From CAYMKL01 sp964390805 (lineage in GTDB: Bacteria > Chloroflexota > Anaerolineae > VGOG01): a DNA stretch of 64,000 nucleotides. The notes beneath the pieces are model-generated. The model made no database searches. It saw only the letters and a list, made by a program, of their open reading frames with translations, and was not told where the DNA came from. The translations under genes were made by a program, and so were the position numbers. The stretch is taken from NCBI GenBank assembly GCA_964390805.1, contig CAYMKL010000012.1:1-64000 (forward strand), in the 5' to 3' direction. This document shows positions 12,401 to 18,177 of the stretch, in pieces. Position 1 is the first letter of the stretch. Every line of letters begins with the position of its first letter.

Positions 12401-15090
12401 CCCTCGGCGTGATGCTGCTGCCCGGCGACCGGTCCGCTGGCATCGGCCTGCGGGTAGAGCCGGCGGTCGTCACCCCCACAACCCAGGGCGTCACCACCAC
12501 CGTGTGGATCTCGGCCAGCCAGTACATCTACACCGGATCGTACACCGCCACGCTGCTGGCCTGGAGCGGCGGCGCAGAACGCCGGCTGTACTTTGCGCCA
12601 GCAGTCATCGCGTCCGACTTCGACATCATCCCCTCCGCCACGGCCCTGAACCTGACGCCGGCTGGTGCGGACGTGACGTTGGCGGCCATCGGCTACTTTG
12701 GCCACGACGCGGAGATCAACCTGGACGTGATGGACGTGCCGCTGGGCGTGCAGGCCCAACTGGACGACGAGGTGATTTCCGCCGGCCAGCAGACCACCCT
12801 GCGCCTGACCAGCACGCCCCTGGCCCAACGCGGCACCTTCACCCTCACCGTGCGCGCCGACGACGGCCCCATCCGCCACCTGGTGGACGTGGCGGTGACG
12901 GTGATCATGCCAGACTTTGCCGTCACCGCGCCACAAGTGTGGCAGAGGATCAACGTCACCCAGACGGCCGTCTTCACGCTGAACGTGGCCTTGCTCGATG
13001 GTTGGACGCCGCCCGTCACGCTGCGGGTGGATCCGGCCAACGCCCCCAGTGGGTCCAGCCTGGGCCTGCAGACGAATGGGGCCAGGCTGGGCCTGCGGAC
13101 GAATGAGGCCAGTCTGGGCCTGCAGACGACGGACCCGCCGGCCACCAGCGTCACGCTCGATGACGATGGCGTGGCGACCCTGGTGGTGACGCCGACGGAA
13201 GGGACGCCCTTAGGACTGTATCTGCTGCCGGTGACGGCTGAGAGCGCGGGCGAGACCCACCTGGTCGAACTGGTGCTGCTGGTTGATGTGGGAACCCTGT
13301 CCATCTGGCAGATCGCAGAGCCAGGGGTATACGTCTTCGGGAGCACCGGCGCTGAAATCGAGGTGGTGGACACCGGCGGCTGCCTGGACACCATCACCGT
13401 GATCCACGTTCCCGAAACCCACCGCATGGCCATCCCAGGTCTGGACACAGGAGAGTACTGGATCATCGAGCAGACGAGCTGCGCCACGGACGGCGGCAAC
13501 GCGTCCCAGGCGCACTCCGCCGCCCCCGCCACGTTCTTGGCCAATCTGACGCTGGCGCATCCCGGCACTCCCGACGCCAACGACCGGGTGTGTCGCTACG
13601 ACCGAACCAGCAGGGAATGGGACTGCGCCGCCCACAGCTACGACGTCGGTGCTGGCACCGTGACGCGCAATGGCGTGACGCGGTTCTCCGACTGGGCCGT
13701 CCAGGTATGCGACGTGGTGGGCGATGACCTGAGCGTGGCCTTCGCTGGTGCTGAGCCAGGCAGTCTGAGCGGAGGAGCGGGGGAGCAGAGGAGCGGAGGA
13801 GCACAGCATCCCGTTGTCCTCGCGGCGCGGGTGACGAACGACGGCGTCGTGCAGGTGCCGGCTGGGGCGTCGGTGGCCTTCTACGTGGGTGATCCCAATG
13901 CCGGCGGGACTCCTTCGACAGGGCTCAGGACAGGCCTCATTGACACCGCTGTAACCACCCAGGCCCTCGACCCTGGCGAGTCGGAGGAGGTCAGCATCAC
14001 CTGGGCGGGGAGCACGGCGGGCGACCACGACATCCACGTGGTGGTCGGTGGCGGCTCGCAGGTGCTGTGTGGCCCGCCTCCCACCACCCAGCAGACCGTG
14101 TCCATCTTGGACGTGCCGTTGGTGGAGGACTGGAACCTGATCTCGTCCCACGTCAACCCCTTCAACACCGACACCAGCGTGGTGCAGCGTCCCATCGAGG
14201 GCCAGTACGTGGTCATCCAGGGCTTCGACCAGGGGGCTCAGTCATACTACCCCGAGCTGCCGCCCGGAGTGAACACGCTGACGGACGTGGATGGGGAGCA
14301 TGGGTATTGGGTTAAGACCAACAGTGATCAGTTATCAGTTATCAGGAATCAGTCGGGTGACAGTGCGGCACAGGAGACAGTAGCCACTCTGCAAGTGGTG
14401 GGGGAGAAGTTGGCGGAGGATCGGGGGCTAGAGCTGGACGCGGAGTGGAACCTGGTGAGCTACCTGCCGAGGCAGGGGATGGCCGTCCCCGACGCGCTGG
14501 GGGACATTGATGGCCAGTACTCCGCTGTGTTGGGCTACGATGGCGGCGCCCTGTCCTACTATCCAGACATAGACCCCAGCTTCAACACCCTGCGCACCAT
14601 GAAACCGCTGTTCGGCTACTGGATCAAGATGGGTCAGGCGGCTACGCTGCGGTACCCAACCACGGCGGTGGGTCACAAGTCTCCAATACCCAATACCCAA
14701 TATCCAATACCCAATATCCGAGCAGCGGAACGAGCGGCAAGTGTAACCCCCACCCACACCTGGGTCAACTTCTACGGCACGGCGCAGGCCTGGGATGAGG
14801 CCCGGTTGCCTGTGGGAGTAACCGTAGAGGCGCTGGACGCCGACGGCGTGGTCTGCGGTGCGGCGGTGATCCACACCGAGGGGCAGTACGGCCTGCTGCC
14901 CTGCTACGGCGACGACCCGACCACGCCAGAGGACGAGGGCGCGCGGCCCGGCGACGTCATTCGCTTGATCGTGGGTGACAAGGTGTTGGCCAAGGGCACG
15001 TGGACGGCCCACGGCGACCGGCAGTGGAGGCCGCTGGGAAAGTCCTACACACAGCAAGTGTACCTGCCTTTGATACGAAAGGGAGATTGA
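1..15090 (+). CDS. Giant multidomain exported surface protein, 5' end outside window
   Basis: The frame is open from base 1, so the start lies upstream; about 5,030 codons are visible. Modules by nucleotide: PKD/REJ-like repeats (1-455), DUF11 (460-840 and 2935-3310), Ig/cadherin-like (843-1435), five VCBS/cadherin-like units with NDxDxxxD and DTFTYT signatures (1440-2930), four discoidin-like repeats (4510-6210), a LamG/concanavalin-like domain (6240-6905), a further F5/8C-like domain (8690-9170), DUF4397-like repeats (about 10100-11450), a fibronectin-like stretch (12000-12300), two WNL[IV]S repeats each ending GYW[VI]K (14110-14660), and a 75-residue module shared with the next gene (14750-14990). 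The last residues are VYLPLIRKGD. These folds are adhesive, carbohydrate-binding or Ca-binding; no catalytic domain was recognised. A surface adhesin or sheath role is inferred. Dispersed heptad repeats are translated in frame near 14330 and 14700. Confidence 0.93.
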   Translation, partial: YGWQQTGGTAITLSDATAESPTFTAPGDPTVLTFSLTVTDSLGLADATPDQVVVTVTNQAPLADAGADQSVDTNTLVTLDGSGSSDPDGDTPLTYGWQQTGGTAITLSDATAVSPTFTAPGNPTVLTFSLTVTDSLGLADATPDQVVVTVTTPVVDLRIGKAAAPGAADPGQPITYTLTFTNAGPSTATGVVVTDVVPVGQVANLSYVSAGAAITATGSVSYVWDVADLGVGQGGVIIITGVLTDQPASGTFTNTATITTTTADSDGGNNTSSAAITVQNVPPSFTSTPLLTATQDVTYTYAITATDPDAGDVLTITMQVGPDWWVALEPDPATGAAPAVTATLSGVANSYYVGDHAVTLQVEDSAGATATQSFTLTVHNVNDAPYFTTLPTLRALTNITYTYAISSSDPDFEAAGGDVLTLTATAVPGWLSFTASGNGGGELRGVPTFGEIGDHDVALQLEDMAGATAVQTFTLEVYNDAPTARLDEFTVDEDSVDNVFAILDNDNNYPDDLTLTALGAPGHGRVVISGTVVLYTPDADFFGTDTFTYTVSDGAPGSPGVLDTTALVRVTVNGINDQAPQAVDDAVTIFEDSGGYALFVLNNDTEPEGDPLAITAVGAPLNGTVHISPSVQHPCLVYTPTLNFHGSDTFTYTISDGVFDASATVNMTVNSVNDPPVAAADVFTVTEDSEENQLTPLANDSDADGDELTLTGVGQPDNGGAYFGDTTDEGTILARALQNGPYTVITYTPYVDFVGTDTFTYTVGDGQAEAESTVTVVVQPGPNDAPQAQDDHFYVLGTITGSPEARQLDVLKNDRDPDGEPLTASVAVQPTHGTAAAAADGLTLLYTPEAEYSGEDSLVYAADDGNLTMAATARIQVLPANHPPTAADDAFTVDADTQGNALTVLANDADADGDRLMIVAVGAPAQAGAQAEPNPLFSALLYTPAPGVSAGDSFTYTISDGEYRATARVNVVVNPATTLADLSLSRSVVPAALREGEAQAVTAIYTVANAGPAVAPALLVRDVWSVPPDAATVVSGGACTGAGNTLSCALADLPAGGSVTLVQYISFTPDAVGNITANATVSTAKTDPAPGDNQANATLTVSGPRQSRTLGELTLTADAFVDLGGGVTRATGQVVIGEHFYLAGAGAPASQATLDFDADGILSASGELRMIRGDYALFSGSFTADAATSLGAPDAGVDYGPLAQVAGFPVAGNAGIIQLDLLTGEVTGSAMLTFSGGEATAQPHLSFSVTPGPHFNGAASAPFEVLYGDGYALRLGAAEATLAKHGPGYELLAQGVLTYNLTHPLTDTQVYTPGIPGVYDTLALDFTLGSDGSVRERADSLVQMVLMVDYLELTLQPAWLDNGGVFAPQAALRMHTLLGGGAVYLENVTLTADGLSLEGQTLNLPDIVPSESVYTIRRPVGVVAAAEYGYRLVNFRGDLVLDMAQNHFTTPDFNLGSGALWPVPTAPTPTSALRGKALVDAKLSGTRSSSDHPPTPRRGKTLQDTKLSGIIIGPEGSWLDDVFYTKDKAFDGNTFSHYTYSDPSGGWVGLDLGSPYRIIRIRYHPRNDGESRMRGGKFQGANDENFTSGLVDLHTISGTPPAGWTEETVSNDTDFRYVRYLGRDWTYCEVAEVEFYGEPLDMGPTLIGTVIGTEGSNWDSGNTREKAFDGDTSTYFDAPDPDGAWVGLELGSPHQITWIRYYPRTDWWGYPGRMNGGKFQGANDRGFTSGLVDLHTISGTPSPGWSEVPVSSDFGFRYVRYLGPDGSHGNVAEVEFYGESGEPPEPPEPPPPTDKLSGTVIGTTGSYGGFGDTKEKVFDGDTSTYFYAPSSLGAWAGLDLGGPHLITRIRYHPCNGCEFGMTGGKFQGANDENFASGLVDLHTISGRPPAGWTDVTVSNATGFRYVRYLGPRGSWRIAAEVEFYGEPGESAPTKLSGPVIGTEGSYGGLGDTKEKVFDGDTSTFFDAPSADGAWAGLKLDDTYRITRIRYYPRTGYWTWPGRMNGGKFQGANNSHFTLGLVDLHTISSDPPEDWTEVTVSNDTGFRYVRYLGPDGSHGNVAEVEFYGEPGEPSGPEVDPTSDPDLVAHWTFDRLWGSNDFETLVSHYPDCDLMDQDTAPALVTGAIGRAVRFNGSDEYLEAGSPGTNCGMNFGSSQDFSIALWVKTSDPCPHSGFSGIIGNITPGGATESGFAIWYSCSAENWHITLRDGSNTRGQSVLDIADNQWHHLAMTVDRDYNVIVRLYQDGVRSADLWPTIGNVDSPNPLLVGRDPDGNYFQGSIDDVRIYRRALSEDEVAELYNAGNQPSLPIEAANTEISLSGATGSSGASVSSGATGSSATVSNGVLSVDSMDWTLPDILGGQTLTFDQGPTLRSGQHAAIPVPPGLELRFGRRGRERARFAVRSIELHLSSADELTLKIRGDVTVNVSGYEQQLDATLEIWSDGQVTGQVHSFAVTLAGFTVGGENVRVDDDTFKADSLTLGTAPPLFPFEGTLTGVEFTPPSDFSLTGGGINLPSINIGSIEFGLWASLEKQSDGTYKITAGGQFPLPIGRNTGLTAEVVLVADINRQRLYALPIDPQTGNLLQTPVGGEPVGIPLDPVSGQPLVVDSNAVPLAVPLDPALLEQQIIVVGAQEIPEPVMPPYTPLRHASPGVALDSLSLTLDTEIPLGNTGAYLVQLRGSASGLRPDPDRGTYFSIGGTVAYGQRLGPLGRPVNASLDLTLGLNIPMFRVQGESAYRYTRAGVSETFVDTADTNFGLPDHFERVVPIEITDEYSGRARVEDYNSSSKLEEMNNALAQSYSATDAPEGYYRGAVDFHPELPQATHGLDSIPNLDWYGKLLAHLDFDPEIQHYTPHFSSLADGAVQAHTYPQALPLAAFYVNDTLSSNDLAWFVVESQTCTYRNVAYGKNAYQSSTWYGFAHASRAVDGNTNGIWDDGVVACTEDEQQAWWEVDLGAVYHIQEIKIWNRTDCCQDRLHDFYVMVSETPLPSSDAYTNAKNARWLARQGSAIGDDKTWSNINTTGRYVRIQFDDHNDDDENILQLAEVAVFARDDFANLGTPGSKNAEWLKFKTEQCVIPCRDRTFSEGGHEVASVWRFKYPFPYPIDDFPYCIADWYWVERSDQFTIERWNLPWNFKMGGSVSFFTLPPVLTANLAIDPELGADAALWAGLGIGGIGSFDLNANLSTWCANNCANPVDDFALTAAINAVLEITLSEWFPFLSGLDMRFEIGAEFGKFNTPGGTQWGAKVRIKFDVPDAINWIPGVPDVVEFGAYIGMGSNGFTFEAGADTSGYQLVTRDRVQQALRAREQQAQRRAAHEGVGLGDVGDKYVPLNVDPALHFVPAATGTPGAQDAGAQQGTKAALTLQDVVADVYVAHNTNAGAVLQTTNDALTMTVTAPDGTEYVAGGSGPGVTFESYERAILAAGASPRAAAGQAGLRAVHGVDGAPNLDLWANAGLGDTLLFSNLAFTDTTAYAALPPGNYTLTFRQAGAAGTGTVVAQTNHTLAAGEDVTVLAVGAPGNLNVWVIEDDNVPRGDMHPYLRLVHAAPNAPRLRVRPVFGKDIFIDVGYAMSTDYVKKTSNGKTFQLFNQASGDWVADTAPLTLEPYGIHTLFVFEDAQGDIITHLARDAGPVGRARFVHAAEGLGNVDVALDGIVPWRGVVPFTVTQDVPLEVDVYNVAVMQGGNPLVTTTLVMTYGLDYALALVQEGASPVLHVITEANTIPFAPQQSDVRVAHLAPNTSPVEAWFAASITPSLRLAGDVAYGSVSDYGDMPTETYTVEVRLAGQSAALHTQPNLSLPQGASTLYLAEQGGGLALLHGLDTAVQWQRTDRLNITDAMTGTWQVHLHNAAVITDDYSFEMTGAMPETYLYGVGLVTDTQQAHVTWTVDGFEPNTEIELLMVELTQPENAGQVVTSTQVMELSSGLTETVVVSSVVGSDPIEGQIRALATFQDPNDPSLINGTPQTHTFSLATIPSGEYLIKVRVDDMVHPFLTESPTATLVVSHPWPATWTGNLQISDNRFRETVLGWTPLANPDVDFYELWIDVGAADPIAYRMDPATSVYTVPNLTAGQVCTVTLMALNYETQSFSYGGEVRVVPAYPDFRLTQMTALPALERGAGASVVVSVTSDLEPYPLGVMLLPGDRSAGIGLRVEPAVVTPTTQGVTTTVWISASQYIYTGSYTATLLAWSGGAERRLYFAPAVIASDFDIIPSATALNLTPAGADVTLAAIGYFGHDAEINLDVMDVPLGVQAQLDDEVISAGQQTTLRLTSTPLAQRGTFTLTVRADDGPIRHLVDVAVTVIMPDFAVTAPQVWQRINVTQTAVFTLNVALLDGWTPPVTLRVDPANAPSGSSLGLQTNGARLGLRTNEASLGLQTTDPPATSVTLDDDGVATLVVTPTEGTPLGLYLLPVTAESAGETHLVELVLLVDVGTLSIWQIAEPGVYVFGSTGAEIEVVDTGGCLDTITVIHVPETHRMAIPGLDTGEYWIIEQTSCATDGGNASQAHSAAPATFLANLTLAHPGTPDANDRVCRYDRTSREWDCAAHSYDVGAGTVTRNGVTRFSDWAVQVCDVVGDDLSVAFAGAEPGSLSGGAGEQRSGGAQHPVVLAARVTNDGVVQVPAGASVAFYVGDPNAGGTPSTGLRTGLIDTAVTTQALDPGESEEVSITWAGSTAGDHDIHVVVGGGSQVLCGPPPTTQQTVSILDVPLVEDWNLISSHVNPFNTDTSVVQRPIEGQYVVIQGFDQGAQSYYPELPPGVNTLTDVDGEHGYWVKTNSDQLSVIRNQSGDSAAQETVATLQVVGEKLAEDRGLELDAEWNLVSYLPRQGMAVPDALGDIDGQYSAVLGYDGGALSYYPDIDPSFNTLRTMKPLFGYWIKMGQAATLRYPTTAVGHKSPIPNTQYPIPNIRAAERAASVTPTHTWVNFYGTAQAWDEARLPVGVTVEALDADGVVCGAAVIHTEGQYGLLPCYGDDPTTPEDEGARPGDVIRLIVGDKVLAKGTWTAHGDRQWRPLGKSYTQQVYLPLIRKGD
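4510..6210 (+). repeat. Four tandem discoidin-like coding repeats
   Basis: Four units (about 4510-4917, 4930-5340, 5386-5785, 5800-6210) share long identical DNA stretches. Examples are the stretch encoding GGKFQGAN and the one encoding GLVDLHTIS. Each has the order IG.EGS, KxFDGDTSTxF, WxGLxLG, ITRIRYxPR and FRYVRYLGP. The near identity indicates recent duplication or ongoing homogenisation. Confidence 0.85.
13772..13806 (+). repeat. Degenerate 8-bp repeat inside the giant gene
   Basis: About four GGAGCGGG/GGAGCAGA/GGAGCGGA-type octamers lie in tandem and are translated as a Gly/Ser/Gln-rich linker. This is the period-8 relative of the heptad tracts found elsewhere in the window. Confidence 0.6.
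14324..14354 (+). repeat. Heptad repeat (CAGTTAT type) in coding DNA
   Basis: Tandem 7-mers of the form CAGTTAT, ending in degenerate copies, are translated as SDQLSVIRNQS in the linker between the two WNL[IV]S repeats of the giant protein. Confidence 0.7.
14683..14719 (+). repeat. Heptad repeat (CCAATAC/CCAATAT type) in coding DNA
   Basis: Five tandem 7-mers mixing AATACCC and AATATCC encode the period-7 peptide PIPNTQYPIPNI, just before the C-terminal shared module of the giant protein. Confidence 0.85.
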
Positions 15091-15119
15091 TACAGGAGGA
15101 CGAGTAGGACGCAGATGAA

Positions 15120-15161
15120 CGCAGATAGACGCTGATGTCGCTTCGCTTACATCTATCTGCG
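15120..15161. repeat. Hairpin with the 12-bp GTAAGCGAAGCG element in its loop
   Basis: CGCAGATAG (15120-15128) pairs perfectly with CTATCTGCG (15153-15161). The loop contains CGCTTCGCTTAC (15139-15150), the reverse complement of a 12-mer found six more times in the window. It lies 30 bp after the giant gene stop but has no U-tract, so a terminator role is only possible. Confidence 0.6.
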
Positions 15162-15344
15162 AGGGTGGTCTCCCCGCAAAGTGCTACTGGTCTACCAGCC
15201 GCTATCTTTGCTGACCGGCTCCCGCTGGATCGCCAGATCCAGCGGGTTGGGGGCGGGATCTGACGATCCCTTTAGAGCAATGGCAAGGAGCAACACTCAA
15301 GAGGAAGACTACCCAGATAAAAGCAAGAATCAGCGTAACTGCTC

Positions 15345-15441
15345 ACCCTCCCGCAGGTTCAGAGGCAGTTTTTTAGCAGAAACAGGCTTCAACATCGAAT
15401 TTGAGGTGTTGAACAAGCCGTTTGCGAACCTGCGGGAGGGT
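15345..15441. repeat. 97-bp element with 16-bp perfect inverted ends
   Basis: ACCCTCCCGCAGGTTC (15345-15360) and its exact complement (15426-15441) bound a 65-bp AT-richer core. The 10-mer GAATCAGCGT occurs on both sides (15327-15336 and 15457-15466). This is MITE-like; it contains no transposase. Confidence 0.6.
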
Positions 15442-15510
15442 AGGCTGAGTAGATACGAATCAGCGTTTATCTGCGTTAATCCGCGTCCGAATCGAGGAGG
15501 AGGACATGAA

Positions 15511-16263
15511 ATGCAATCATTGAGCACCGTGGCACGAATAGTCGCCCGCATCAGCCTGCTCGTGTTGGTCTTGACGCTGGCCTACAGTTCGGTCCGGGCC
15601 GACCCAATAGACCCCGGACCTGAGTGGGTGAACTTCTTCAGTAGCAATACCACCTTTCTCGGTCAGCCCGTGCCAGTGGGCGCCGTGGTCGAGGCCTTTG
15701 ATCCCCAGGGAGTGAAATGCGGCCAGTTCACCGTCACCGATGAAGGCAAGTACGGCTACTTGCCCTGCCTTCGCGACGATGCGACAACGCCTGAGGATGA
15801 CGGGGCTGACCCAGGGGACGTCATCAGCTTCACCATCAACGGTCTGCCAGCGCTGGCATTGGGGCCGGATGATCCCATCTGGACCAGCAACGGCGATCGT
15901 TGGCGGGTTGATCTGGAGGTACCTGATAGTGACAGCGACGGCGTCTTCGACGGCGGGGACAACTGTCCCTTGGCGCCGAATCCCAATCAGACCGACAGCG
16001 ACGACGACGGTCTGGGCAACGCCTGCGATCCCGACGACGACAACGATGGGGTGCTCGACGCTGACGACAACTGCCGCGTCGTCTATAACCCCGACCAGGC
16101 AGACAGCGATGGCGATGGGGTGGGCGATGCTTGCTCTCCCGTTGGCGGGGTCATCGTGCCGGTCAACAAGGTGGATCTGGTGGCTCCGTGGCTGGGGCTA
16201 GTGGTCACGGCTTTGCTATTGACGCCTCTAGGGGTTTCGTTGGTCAGGAGGCACAGAGGCTAG
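15511..16263 (+). CDS. Exported thrombospondin type 3 repeat protein
   Basis: 250 residues. The ATG at 15511 is chosen because GGAGGAGGA lies about 8 nt upstream and because it begins a clear signal peptide (basic n-region, LLVLVLTLAYSSVRA, cleavage before DPIDPG). Next comes a module of about 75 residues that matches the end of the giant protein (PVGxxVEAxD, CG, YGxLPC, DDxTTPEDxGAxPGDVI). After it come Asp-rich thrombospondin type 3 calcium-binding repeats (DSDSDGVFDGGDNCP, DSDDDGLGNACDPDDD, DSDGDGVGDAC). The C-terminus is VPVNKVDLVAPW plus a hydrophobic segment and RRHRG, an anchor or sorting-signal layout. The protein is probably Ca-binding and surface-attached; its partner is unknown. 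It lies 420 bp after the giant gene on the same strand. Confidence 0.88.
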   Translation: MQSLSTVARIVARISLLVLVLTLAYSSVRADPIDPGPEWVNFFSSNTTFLGQPVPVGAVVEAFDPQGVKCGQFTVTDEGKYGYLPCLRDDATTPEDDGADPGDVISFTINGLPALALGPDDPIWTSNGDRWRVDLEVPDSDSDGVFDGGDNCPLAPNPNQTDSDDDGLGNACDPDDDNDGVLDADDNCRVVYNPDQADSDGDGVGDACSPVGGVIVPVNKVDLVAPWLGLVVTALLLTPLGVSLVRRHRG

Positions 16264-16305
16264 GGTTTTGTGCATTCGCGGGGTGGCCCACCACCTATAA
16301 CTTGA

Positions 16306-16340
16306 AAGCCACCAGGGGTAAGACCTCTGGTGGCTTCTTG
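16306..16340 (+). terminator. Candidate Rho-independent terminator after the TSP3 gene
   Basis: AAGCCACCAG (16306-16315) pairs with CTGGTGGCTT (16327-16336): a 10-bp stem and 11-nt loop, followed by CTTG. The stem is strong but the T-tail is weak. It lies 43 bp after the stop codon. Confidence 0.65.
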
Positions 16341-16660
16341 TCATGCCCTACTCCTCCCCCTCGCAGGGGGAGGCTGGGAGGGGGTGAGCTATTCTTATGG
16401 AGAGCCCACCCTCCCCTGGGCCCTCCCTGCGAGGGAAGTGAAGCGAGATCTGTTTCTCGGAGGGGCGGGCATCTACGAACGTCACATCTCCCCCTAACCC
16501 CCTCTCCCAACCCTTCGCCAGGCTCAGGACAGGCCCTGGGCGAGGGGGGAAGCGGACTCCCTCTCCCGCTTCCCCCTGGGGTCGGGGGGATTGAGGGGGC
16601 GAGACTGGCTCCCCTATCATGCTTCCCCCCCAGGGTTGGGGGGGATTGAGGGGGGGCGCT
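16341..16660. repeat. Convergent-gene junction packed with G/C-tract dispersed repeats
   Basis: No gene of its own. Hairpins of the CCCCCTCGCAGGGGG type (about 16354-16372), a CCTTCGCCAGGCTCAGGACAGG repeat (16512-16537) and two copies of a GGGGGATTGAGGGGG motif (about 16584-16600 and 16640-16657) are visible. The last copy supplies the final codons of the minus-strand O-antigen ligase gene. Confidence 0.6.
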
Positions 16661-18098
16661 GAGCTTCCTCCGCTAACCTGGCGGCAACCACAGCCAAACC
16701 GACATACAGCCAGAAGAGGGCCACGGCGTGGGGGAAGCTGAAGAGGTAATGGTCGAGAATCCCCCCCACCAGTCCTCCCACCACCGCTGTCTGAAGGCCC
16801 AACAAGAGAGCCTCCAAACGCGGGTCATCCACCATGCTTTTCCAACTGCGCCAGGTGTAGCGGAAGAAAATGACCATGATGACCAGGAAGACGCCCAATC
16901 CCACCAAGCCCATCTCTTCCGCGATGATCAGATAGAGGCTGGATACGCCCAGATAGATGTCTATGTCGGGTGTGCCGATGAATCCCACACCGATCCAGGG
17001 GTAGCGGCTGATGAGGATAAAGGCGTCCTTGTATTCCCCAAGGCGCATCTGGCTGGCCAGGTCCTGGAATTGCACCCCCTCAACGAAATGCACGACGTAT
17101 TCTCGGGTTTGCGGTAGGAGCAGGACAAGCAGGGCCGCGACAATCAACACTGGGAGCAGGCGGCGGTACTTCACCGCGGCCAGCAGTGCCAGCGCACAGC
17201 CCAGGCCGAACATTGAGCCTCGCGAGAAGGTCAGTACCAGGCACAGCCCCATCACCGCCAGGATGGGCGCCGCCAACCAGCGTTTGAGGAGTGGGCGCTG
17301 GGCAAAAAGCTGAGGAATCGTCAGCGATGCTACCAGGATCAACAGGCCGCCCAGGATGTTGGGGTCAACGGAGGTGCCGATGGCCCGCATCGGTAGCAGA
17401 GGGTCATCCTCGATGAAGCGCAGCACCCCCCAGCCGGCCGGGTAATCGAAGATGCGCAGCGTGGAGAGGAGGCGGACGGTGAGGACCTGGGGCAGGAAAT
17501 AGAGGATCACGCCGATCAGGGCTGCCCCGAAGCCGGCCAGGATGATGACCAGCACCAACTGCTCCAGCTCCTCTCTGGTTCGCACACAATTGACCGTCAC
17601 AAAGAACAGAGCGATGCCCAGGATGATCTCGGCGAAGCGGCGCACGGCGTTGGGTGTGGGGCTGGCGTGGGCCAGCCCGGCCACGAAGGAGACGAAGGCC
17701 AGGAACAGGAAGATAACGATGGGCAGCGCCAAGGGAGAGGTAACGAACTCCTTCTGCTGGCCGGAAACCAGGCGGGCCAGCCAGACGGCAAAGAGCACCG
17801 CCACCACCAGGTTCAGAAAAGTGGGGGTGAAACCGATCTTGACCGGCAGGGCGGCGAAGGGCAGCAGGCACACGACGCCGATGAGGGCCGCGAAGCCGAA
17901 CTGGGTGCTGCGCAGCATCAGCAGCCCGCCGACGAGCGCCACCACCAGGGCCGCGGTAAGCAGAGGGCCGGGATAGGCGATGAGCCATCCCCCGACGGTG
18001 CCTGTCACCAGGCAGAGGACGAGCACTGCCAGGCCGACCACCCAGCGTTTATCGGATACGAAAATGGCTTGTAGACGATTGTAGGCGTGGTGTTGCAT
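16617..18098 (-). CDS. O-antigen ligase/polymerase-like (Wzy/WaaL) membrane protein
   Basis: 493 residues, with about 12 hydrophobic segments and a large loop in the C-terminal half. The layout and the SRYPWIGVGFIGTPDID...YLIIAEEMGLVGL stretch are typical of the O-antigen ligase (Wzy_C) superfamily. These enzymes polymerise lipid-linked glycans or ligate them outside the cytoplasmic membrane. GGAGGT lies 4 nt before the ATG at 18098. It is the last gene of the 24-gene minus-strand run, directly after ten GT-C genes, which fits polymer assembly at the outer membrane face. The final residues (RPPSIPPNPGGEA) are encoded by a dispersed G/C-tract repeat, so the tail is probably not functional. Ligase and polymerase cannot be separated from sequence alone. 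Confidence 0.88.
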   Translation of the reverse strand: MQHHAYNRLQAIFVSDKRWVVGLAVLVLCLVTGTVGGWLIAYPGPLLTAALVVALVGGLLMLRSTQFGFAALIGVVCLLPFAALPVKIGFTPTFLNLVVAVLFAVWLARLVSGQQKEFVTSPLALPIVIFLFLAFVSFVAGLAHASPTPNAVRRFAEIILGIALFFVTVNCVRTREELEQLVLVIILAGFGAALIGVILYFLPQVLTVRLLSTLRIFDYPAGWGVLRFIEDDPLLPMRAIGTSVDPNILGGLLILVASLTIPQLFAQRPLLKRWLAAPILAVMGLCLVLTFSRGSMFGLGCALALLAAVKYRRLLPVLIVAALLVLLLPQTREYVVHFVEGVQFQDLASQMRLGEYKDAFILISRYPWIGVGFIGTPDIDIYLGVSSLYLIIAEEMGLVGLGVFLVIMVIFFRYTWRSWKSMVDDPRLEALLLGLQTAVVGGLVGGILDHYLFSFPHAVALFWLYVGLAVVAARLAEEAQRPPSIPPNPGGEA

Positions 18099-18113
18099 CT
18101 AGACCTCCGCATG

Positions 18114-18177
18114 AAGTGATGCGTGGTGCGTGATCCATGATAGCTGCGTTTCGCGAATCACGGATTATGCATCACGG
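18114..18177. repeat. Heptad tract forming a hairpin between two genes
   Basis: Degenerate 7-mers (GTGATGC, GTGGTGC, GTGATCC) are followed by a complementary arm; CGTGATCCATGAT (18129-18141) pairs 11 of 13 with 18164-18176. The arm supplies the last codons (VMHNP) of the upstream GT-C gene. Confidence 0.6.

Larger units (their letters stand above)
15091..15510. other. 420-bp intergenic region made of dispersed repeats
   Basis: No gene is supported here. It holds fragments of the type ACGCAGATGAACGCAGATA (15108-15128) and its counterpart near 15457-15485, a hairpin at 15120-15161, and a 97-bp inverted-repeat element at 15345-15441. The open frame running through 15181-15510 lacks a ribosome-binding site and reads through these repeats. 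Confidence 0.6.

Noticed and set aside
9964..12936. A 990-codon minus-strand open frame opposite the giant gene
   Set aside because: Same reason: composition follows the codon bias of the real gene on the other strand, with no recognisable motif.
15181..15510. N-terminal extension of the TSP3 gene
   Set aside because: It reads through dispersed repeats, lacks a ribosome-binding site, and would bury a clear signal peptide that starts at 15511.
16131..16649. Plus-strand open frame across the convergent junction
   Set aside because: It overlaps the TSP3 gene end and consists mainly of G/C-tract repeats; no protein features.
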